DNA of 11,053 nt from contig JAAZNS010000366.1 of NCBI GenBank assembly GCA_012798185.1, forward strand, positions 1 to 11,053, in the 5' to 3' direction. The notes under the pieces were generated by a model. It searched no databases. It had not been told where the DNA came from and worked only from the letters and a program-made list of their open reading frames with translations. This DNA comes from Chloroflexota bacterium. Lineage in GTDB: Bacteria > Chloroflexota > Anaerolineae > Anaerolineales > UBA4823. Each line of letters begins with the position of its first letter. Positions within the stretch are counted from its first letter, which is position 1. Of the stretch, positions 5,516-11,053 are shown piece by piece. Position numbers and translations under genes: made by a program.

Positions 5516-8500
5516 TTAATTATTTGCTGTCAAGCTTTGGTTCTCGCATTCTATACTGAATTTTTCGAGAAAATAATTAATCCGTGGTATTTCACTCTCA
5601 ATTTCTGCAATTAATTGTTGTGCATCAGTTAAATTGCCCTCTTTGGTTTGATATTCCAATTTTTGCGCCAATTCGACTATCTTTTCTGCATTGAAATTTA
5701 AAGCCATCCCTTTTAAGCTGTGCGCAAGCCTGTGCAGTACTTTTACATCAGCTTCGTTTTGCGCTTTTTTAAATTCTATTATTCTATCTGCAATATTCTC
5801 AACGAATTCGCTTAGCATAGTTTTGAAAAATCCTAAATCATTATTAAACCTGGGCAGCGCCTCGATAAGATTAATTGGTGAAGATCCATTTTCGTTAATA
5901 GCGCAACGTTCAGCCAGCTGATGTATTAATTCATCATTTTCCATATATTCAATATGATTTTCTTTTTCGTATGTTGGTGGTATATCGAGATTATCTGATC
6001 CGATTATACTTTTTCCCGCATCAAGTTTAATATTCCATTCATCGATTGCTTCAGAAAAAACCGGTGCATCTTGATCATTGGGATTTTGGTTTATAACCAT
6101 TGGCTTGATTTGTTTTTTGGGTTCTTCTATCCATTCTTGATTAGGTATACACCACCTATCAATAATCTTGAATAATTCTTCTGGCTGAATTGGCTTCGAG
6201 ATATAATCATTCATTCCGGCTTCGATACATTTTTCACGATCTCCACTCATGGCGTGGGCTGTCATTGCAATAATGGGTGTTTTTCCTTTAAAACCTTCCA
6301 TTTCCCGAATTCTATGGGTAGTTTCAAAGCCGTCCATTTCGGGCATTTGTACATCCATTAAGACCAAACTATAATGATCTTTATGCATCGCATCAATCGC
6401 TTGCAATCCATTTTCAACTGTCTTTACTTTATATCCTGTTTTTTCTAATAGTTTAACTGCAAGTTTTCGGTTTATAGGATTATCTTCAGCCAACAATATT
6501 GGAGAGAGCGTTGATTTATCATCCACTATTGAATGACGAGTGACCAAATTCGTTGTCTTTTCAAATTGGGTAAATTTACTTTGCCCAACAATAGCACGCA
6601 ATGTTTCCATTAAATCGATTTTTCGAATTGGTTTTAATAAATAACCGGAACATCCGATCTCCTCACAAAATTTAGCATCGCCGCGTTGTCCTATAGAAGT
6701 TAACATAATAATTTTTACCGGTGCGATGCGTTTATCAGAAAAAATCTCTTTTGCCGTTTGTGCGCCATCCATTTCAGGCATTTGCATATCAATGAACACA
6801 ATTTTTATAGGATTATCAGTATTTGATTGTCGTCTTAATAACTCAAGCCCTTCCTCACCACTTGCAGCAGTAATAACTTGACATCCAAAACTGGAAATCA
6901 TTTTAGTAAGGATTATTCGATTGGTTGCATTATCATCTATGCATAATACATTTAAACCAATTAGTTCACTTAATGATGTTATAGGTTGCTCTTTCCAATT
7001 TACTTGTTTCTCAAATTTCACCGAGAACCAAAACGTACTTCCAACCCCAGGTTCGCTCTCTACACCAATTTCCCCTCCCATTAATTCAACTAGTTGTTTG
7101 GAAATCGATAAACCAAGCCCTGTTCCCCCATATTTTCGGGTAGTAGATCCATCCGCCTGAGTAAATCGCTTGAAGATTGCATTTTGCCTATCTTTTGGAA
7201 TTCCAATGCCAGTATCCCGAACGAAAAATTTAACCTCTAAGGCATTTTCAGTTTCGGATACTGCATCCACATGAATAACAATTTCTCCCTTATGCGTGAA
7301 TTTTATAGCATTACTAACTAAATTGATCAATATTTGGCGTAAACGACCCGGGTCGCCGCGTAATTTGGTCGGGATATTTTCTTGCAGCATACAAGCCATT
7401 TCTAAATTCTTATCGTATGCCTTTTGCGCCATCATCGCTGCTACCCCTTCGACAGTAGATCGCAAATCGAAATCTATTGTCTCCAATTCCAAACGCCGTG
7501 CTTCAATTTTTGAAAAATCAAGGATATCATTCAATAATGCTAATAAAGCATCAGCACTTTCAAGTGCAGTGTTCAAATAATCTCGTTGTTCTAAAGTCAA
7601 CTCGGTCCCTAAAGCAAGTTCGATCATTCCAATGATACCATTCATAGGAGTGCGAATTTCATGGCTCATATTCGCCAAAAACTCACTTTTTGCCCGGTCA
7701 GCTTCTTCGGCTTCCAGGCGGGCGCGATATAACTCTGTTATATTGTTATACAATCCCAATACTCCCACCTGTTCGCCATCTACGATTACCGGTACTCCAA
7801 AAATCTCTACATCCAATAAAGATCCATCTTTTTTCTTTCGCTGCCCAATCCCATGAATTACTCTCCCTTTCATTACAGTTTTTGTATAGGCTATTGCTTC
7901 CGATTGAAATTCCTTACCTGCAATAAGAGTGTCCAAATCTTTACCAATTACTTCTTCTAAGGTGAATCCAAAGAGGGTTTCAAAAGCAGGATTACAGGAG
8001 GAAATTTTGTTATCTAATGCTATTGTAACCACAGCAATCGGACTGTTTTTTACCAACGCTTCAAAATATTGTTTTTGTCGTAATATTTCCAATTCCGCCA
8101 TTCGTTGCTGTGTTACATCTCGAATAATATGGATTACTCCATGAGGATTTCCAGCTAAAACAATGGGATAATTCGAAACGCTAAACCACCCTTTTAAGCA
8201 TGGAAATTGCATAATTCCAGAAAATTGAGATAATTCCAGTGTATGATGTTCGTCATCACCCCACAATACTGTAGAAATTTGTTTACCAATTACATCATTA
8301 AATGTTTTTCCTAATTCTTGGATCGTAGAACGATTACAACGGATTATCTTACCATTCAAATCTACAAGAATAATCATATCTACCACGGCATCAAAAGTGG
8401 CTTCCCATTCTTTTTTGCCGCGGCTTATGATCTCTTCAGCGCGTATTCTTTCCAAATTTTCTTCTCGTAACCTCTCGTTGGCATTGATTAATTCTTGAGT

Positions 8501-8791
8501 TCTTTGGGCTATTGTATGCTCGAATTCAATATATAACTGGTGTATATTATGCTCTTTCCGCCCTGCATAATAGAAAGTGAAACCTAATACGAGGGGAGCT
8601 GAATCAATAATCCACAAAAGTGGATTTTTGGCATGTTCCTTTATGATATTTCCAATTGATAACGTGTCCCCATTGAACAAGACTCCAATAATCGATGCAT
8701 TTAAAATAGCGAATATTCCAAGGAAAATTCCTATCAATGTATAACGTATTGAAATCTTAGATAGCCATTCGACAATTCTTTTTATTCCCAT
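5516..8791 (-). CDS. hybrid sensor histidine kinase, BarA-like (2 TM, PAS-PAS-HisKA-HATPase-REC-REC-HPt)
   Basis: A 1091-residue inner-membrane protein. TM1 is about 16-39 and TM2 about 58-76, with only about 18 residues between them, so there is no external sensor domain. A predicted coiled coil (about 80-127) leads to PAS1 (about 128-228) and PAS2 (about 240-352). HisKA has MSHEIRTP with phospho-acceptor His377. The ATPase domain has an N box (Asn490, Asn494), DTGIG (526-530) and GGTGLGLSI (535-543). REC1 has DD 619-620, Asp668 and Lys720. REC2 has ED 769-770, Asp813, Thr844 and Lys866. A charged linker leads to HPt with His1024 (AHSLKG). All catalytic residues are present, so a His-Asp-Asp-His relay is feasible within one chain. 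Signals probably arise in the cytoplasm or membrane. The start ATG 8791 is the only one available (in-frame stop 4 codons upstream); AAAGGAAAAGGG lies about 12 nt ahead, a long spacing. No response regulator gene is adjacent. The gene follows cobU on the same strand after 112 bp. Confidence 0.95.
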   Translation of the reverse strand: MGIKRIVEWLSKISIRYTLIGIFLGIFAILNASIIGVLFNGDTLSIGNIIKEHAKNPLLWIIDSAPLVLGFTFYYAGRKEHNIHQLYIEFEHTIAQRTQELINANERLREENLERIRAEEIISRGKKEWEATFDAVVDMIILVDLNGKIIRCNRSTIQELGKTFNDVIGKQISTVLWGDDEHHTLELSQFSGIMQFPCLKGWFSVSNYPIVLAGNPHGVIHIIRDVTQQRMAELEILRQKQYFEALVKNSPIAVVTIALDNKISSCNPAFETLFGFTLEEVIGKDLDTLIAGKEFQSEAIAYTKTVMKGRVIHGIGQRKKKDGSLLDVEIFGVPVIVDGEQVGVLGLYNNITELYRARLEAEEADRAKSEFLANMSHEIRTPMNGIIGMIELALGTELTLEQRDYLNTALESADALLALLNDILDFSKIEARRLELETIDFDLRSTVEGVAAMMAQKAYDKNLEMACMLQENIPTKLRGDPGRLRQILINLVSNAIKFTHKGEIVIHVDAVSETENALEVKFFVRDTGIGIPKDRQNAIFKRFTQADGSTTRKYGGTGLGLSISKQLVELMGGEIGVESEPGVGSTFWFSVKFEKQVNWKEQPITSLSELIGLNVLCIDDNATNRIILTKMISSFGCQVITAASGEEGLELLRRQSNTDNPIKIVFIDMQMPEMDGAQTAKEIFSDKRIAPVKIIMLTSIGQRGDAKFCEEIGCSGYLLKPIRKIDLMETLRAIVGQSKFTQFEKTTNLVTRHSIVDDKSTLSPILLAEDNPINRKLAVKLLEKTGYKVKTVENGLQAIDAMHKDHYSLVLMDVQMPEMDGFETTHRIREMEGFKGKTPIIAMTAHAMSGDREKCIEAGMNDYISKPIQPEELFKIIDRWCIPNQEWIEEPKKQIKPMVINQNPNDQDAPVFSEAIDEWNIKLDAGKSIIGSDNLDIPPTYEKENHIEYMENDELIHQLAERCAINENGSSPINLIEALPRFNNDLGFFKTMLSEFVENIADRIIEFKKAQNEADVKVLHRLAHSLKGMALNFNAEKIVELAQKLEYQTKEGNLTDAQQLIAEIESEIPRINYFLEKFSIECENQSLTANN

Positions 8792-8903
8792 GCCTAATAT
8801 TTACCCTTTTCCTTTCAATCATTGTTCAGAAATTGTATAAATTATTAGATTAATTGGAATAAAAGATTAGTAAATAACCCCCAACAATAACATTAACAAC
8901 TGC

Positions 8904-9461
8904 TTATGACCGAAACTGTTGAATTGGTACTGGAATCCCAGCTATCATAAAATAAACTTCGTCAGCTTTTTCAGCAACCCATTGATTCATTCTCCCCAGC
9001 AAATCGCGATATAGTCGACTAGTTAAATCGCCCGGCACAATGCCTAATCCAACTTCATTCGATACGATAATCCACAGAGAGCTGCTTTTATTAATCAATT
9101 TCATGAGGTTTAGATATTCTTTTCTGATTAGCTCTTTTATTTTTGTTTCATTTGGTTGATTTTCATTCATAGATTGCAATAAGATATTTGAAACTAGTAA
9201 AGTTAAACAATCTATTATGACAACATCACCAAACGCTCTTTTTTGGATTAATTTTTCACTAATATTCATTGGAGCCTCGATTGTTATCCAACTTGAAGGT
9301 CTAGCATTTTGGTGATTCCGAATTCTTTCTGCCATTTCATCATCCAGTGCTTCAGCTGTTGCAATAAATACAACTCTTGTGGATATTCTTTGAGCCAATT
9401 GTTGTGCAAAAGTAGATTTTCCGCTGCGTGCCCCTCCAGTGATGAATATCAGTTTTCCCAT
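8904..9461 (-). CDS. cobU: adenosylcobinamide kinase / adenosylcobinamide-phosphate guanylyltransferase
   Basis: A 185-residue cytoplasmic enzyme of normal family length. It phosphorylates adenosylcobinamide and then transfers GMP to form adenosylcobinamide-GDP, the substrate of CobS. Visible motifs are the P-loop GGARSGKST (9-17), IATAEALDDEM (33-43), RIRNHQNARPSSW (47-59) with His50 matching the His that carries GMP in characterised CobU, the Walker B stretch VVIIDCLT (80-87) and SNEVGLGIVP (134-143). AGAGGT (9470-9475) lies 8 nt before the ATG and overlaps the end of cobS, whose stop is 13 bp upstream of this start. It is the last gene of the cobT-cobS-cobU run. I see no clear terminator before the kinase gene, so some readthrough is possible. 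Confidence 0.95.
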   Translation of the reverse strand: MGKLIFITGGARSGKSTFAQQLAQRISTRVVFIATAEALDDEMAERIRNHQNARPSSWITIEAPMNISEKLIQKRAFGDVVIIDCLTLLVSNILLQSMNENQPNETKIKELIRKEYLNLMKLINKSSSLWIIVSNEVGLGIVPGDLTSRLYRDLLGRMNQWVAEKADEVYFMIAGIPVPIQQFRS

Positions 9462-9474
9462 ACCTGCTTACCTC

Positions 9475-10269
9475 TTATATAAATTTCATTGTCGCCATAT
9501 ATACTAATAGAACCCACACCTCAATGATTTCGTTTATTGCGCCATAATTATCCCCTGTTAATCCATTGATTTTTTTAACTAAATAATATGGAATTATCAA
9601 TACGATAATCACAGAAAAAATAATTATAATCAATCCGATAGTGCCCGATATAAAAAAGATTATTATTATTGTAAAAATTGTTGCTACTGCTGCTTGTTTC
9701 CAATTAGTGAATTGTTTAATTGTGTAACCTAATCCTTCTTTTCTTGCATATGGAAAGATCACGATTGCCAAAGTCATTCCCCACCGGCTAATAATTGGCG
9801 CCAATAATAAAACTTTATCATCGATTAAAACACTCGCTTCCAGAGAAATATATTTAATCAAAATAATTAATATTCCCCCAATCAAAGCAAAAGCGCCAAC
9901 TAGCTCGTCTTTCATAATTTTCAATCGTTCTTCAGGATTTTTACCGCCAAATACACCATCACATGTATCTAGCAAACCATCTAAATGTAATGCTCCGGAA
10001 ATTCCCGACCAGAACATAATAACTAATGCTATTACAACCGTCGATGGAAACAACAGTGACAATATACTTTTTACGCTTAATAAAAGGAGCCCAATCACAG
10101 CTCCAATAATTGGATAAAAAGCTATCGACTTGCCAAGCTCTTGGGGAGAGAATAACCAGTTTCCATTAATAGGAAGAATTGTAAGAAAATTCAGTGCAGC
10201 AAACGCTGCGCGGCATTCTTGGTATAACCCATCCCATCTAGATATCGAATCTGGTGTTTTTTTATCCAT
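9475..10269 (-). CDS. cobS: adenosylcobinamide-GDP ribazoletransferase (cobalamin synthase)
   Basis: A 264-residue integral membrane enzyme that joins adenosylcobinamide-GDP with alpha-ribazole(-phosphate) to complete cobalamin. Motifs are LNFLTILPI (26-34, the typical N-terminal stretch), HLDGLLDTCDG (95-105, the acidic active-site signature), ERLKIMKD (114-121), SRWGM (161-165) and GDNYGAINEIIE (239-250). Several strongly hydrophobic segments lie at about 50-70, 76-92, 125-143, 155-173, 194-230 and 250-262. I chose ATG 10269, which overlaps the cobT stop by 8 bp and gives near-usual length (about 250). An upstream in-frame ATG at 10302 would add 11 hydrophilic residues and a 41-bp overlap. 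Neither has a strong Shine-Dalgarno site, which suggests translational coupling to cobT. Confidence 0.93.
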   Translation of the reverse strand: MDKKTPDSISRWDGLYQECRAAFAALNFLTILPINGNWLFSPQELGKSIAFYPIIGAVIGLLLLSVKSILSLLFPSTVVIALVIMFWSGISGALHLDGLLDTCDGVFGGKNPEERLKIMKDELVGAFALIGGILIILIKYISLEASVLIDDKVLLLAPIISRWGMTLAIVIFPYARKEGLGYTIKQFTNWKQAAVATIFTIIIIFFISGTIGLIIIIFSVIIVLIIPYYLVKKINGLTGDNYGAINEIIEVWVLLVYMATMKFI

Positions 10270-11053
10270 TCTGCGATTTCTTTGAGACACCTGCTTCATC
10301 AAAAGTTGCCATTTCTTTTATTATTTTACAAGCTGCTTCGATTATTGGAAAACATAAAACCGCACCAGATCCTTCCCCTAATCGTAAGCCGAGATCTATT
10401 AACGGATTAAGTCCTAACCAATCAAGCATGATGCTATGTCCGGTTTCGGTCGATATATGTGAAGCGATAAGAAATTCCCGCACAACCGGCGCAATAACCA
10501 CCGCAACCATAGCGGCTGCTGTTGATATAAAACCATCGATAACGATCGGTTTCCGATAAGCTGCTGCAGCCAATATAGCACCGGTCAATCCTGCAATCTC
10601 AAACCCGCCAATTTTACTTAAAATATCCAATCCATCTTCAGGGTCAGGTTTATTGACTAAAACTGCTTTCTTTATGGCATTTATTTTATTTTTTAATCCT
10701 AAATCCGATATCCCAGTACCACGACCTACAATTTGTTCAGCTGGTTTTTTAGTTAATAACATGGCAATAGCTGCTGAAGGAGTAGTATTTCCAATTCCCA
10801 TTTCACCTGTTGCAAATATATCTACCCCTTTTTTAATTTCCGCAGTAATGATTTCCTCGCCTATTAAGATTGCTTCTTCCGCTTGTTTTCTACTCATGGC
10901 AGGTTCCCGGGCAATGTTTCCTGTTCCATGCGCAATTTTTTTGACGAGGAGGTTATCATAAGGTTCTATATCCATTTTTATACCCATATCAACGATTAAA
11001 ACATGCGCGCCACATTGCCTTGCTAAAACATTTACTGCAGCTCCTCCTCTAAT
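10262..11053 (-). CDS. cobT: nicotinate-nucleotide-dimethylbenzimidazole phosphoribosyltransferase, 5' end cut by window edge
   Basis: 263 residues are visible and open to the right edge; the family is about 350, so roughly the first 85-90 are missing. The reading frame continues above the internal ATG at 10987 with GGAAVNVLARQ and AHVLIVDMG, conserved CobT sequence, so that ATG is not the start. Further motifs, in window-fragment numbering, are AHGTGNIAREPAMS (41-54), TGEMGIGNTTPSAA (82-95), IGGFEIAGLTGAI (148-160), DGFIS (173-177) and LRLGEGSGA (223-231), whose Glu227 matches the catalytic Glu known in Salmonella CobT. The end is MATFDEAGVS plus a short tail. It activates the lower-ligand base by swapping it onto the ribose phosphate of nicotinate mononucleotide. 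It is the first visible gene of cobT-cobS-cobU; any promoter or cobalamin riboswitch lies beyond the window. Confidence 0.95.
   Translation of the reverse strand: MRGGAAVNVLARQCGAHVLIVDMGIKMDIEPYDNLLVKKIAHGTGNIAREPAMSRKQAEEAILIGEEIITAEIKKGVDIFATGEMGIGNTTPSAAIAMLLTKKPAEQIVGRGTGISDLGLKNKINAIKKAVLVNKPDPEDGLDILSKIGGFEIAGLTGAILAAAAYRKPIVIDGFISTAAAMVAVVIAPVVREFLIASHISTETGHSIMLDWLGLNPLIDLGLRLGEGSGAVLCFPIIEAACKIIKEMATFDEAGVSKKSQNG

Noticed and set aside
5475..5529. Direct repeat TTATTTGCTG flanking the gap between convergent genes, considered as an insertion target duplication
   Set aside because: The DNA between the copies is only 35 bp and has no inverted ends or coding content, so there is no mobile element.
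8792..8903. Possible cobalamin riboswitch between cobU and the kinase gene
   Set aside because: The stretch is AT-rich, with no B12-box and no multi-stem structure; it is far too short for the known riboswitch class.
10653..10961. Plus-strand open frame of 102 codons opposite cobT
   Set aside because: It is an antisense shadow of the well-conserved CobT coding sequence.

Overview
The window looks like an ordinary chromosomal stretch from an AT-rich (by eye mid-to-high 30s % GC), anaerobic-type bacterium. It is bacterial because it has a lipobox lipoprotein, Shine-Dalgarno sites, sigma70-like promoters and a tRNA without an encoded CCA. A lone methyltransferase-type corrinoid protein, a corrinoid-assembly operon, a family 5 lipoprotein with a Q/V/E-rich linker and a BarA-like hybrid kinase would all fit an uncultured Chloroflexota (Anaerolineae-like) genome. 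That placement is inference and should be held loosely.

Layout, left to right. (1) On the minus strand, cut by the left edge, is a family 5 (oligopeptide/nickel-type) ABC transporter lipoprotein. (2) About 530 bp of very AT-rich divergent intergenic DNA follows, with candidate promoters and palindromes. (3) On the plus strand come a corrinoid (B12-binding) methyl-carrier protein, tRNA-Asp(GTC) with its own promoter and a terminator-like hairpin, a DegV/FakB fatty-acid-binding protein, and a secreted phosphodiester-glycosidase (NAGPA/DUF2233) protein with a C-terminal SH3-like domain. (4) On the minus strand, convergent with these, is a 1091-residue hybrid histidine kinase (2 TM, 2 PAS, HisKA, HATPase, two receivers, HPt). 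(5) Upstream of it on the same strand is the tightly packed cobT-cobS-cobU operon, with cobT cut by the right edge.

How the genes may work together: CobT, CobS and CobU build and attach the nucleotide loop of cobalamin, and the corrinoid protein at 1947-2594 is a consumer of such a cofactor. The window therefore holds both supply and use of corrinoid, on separate transcription units. DegV and the secreted glycosidase are separated by only 38 bp and are probably cotranscribed. They may share a role at the envelope, but this is not shown. The hybrid kinase has a complete phosphorelay in one chain, and no response regulator partner is visible.

I found no defence island, mobile element, CRISPR array or clearly novel system. 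The points most worth a second look are the 13-bp palindrome over the putative -35 of the corrinoid gene, the absence of any cognate methyltransferase beside it, the TTG/no-SD start of the secreted glycosidase behind a small hairpin, and an orphan perfect anti-16S (GGAGGTGAT) sequence upstream of the transporter lipoprotein.
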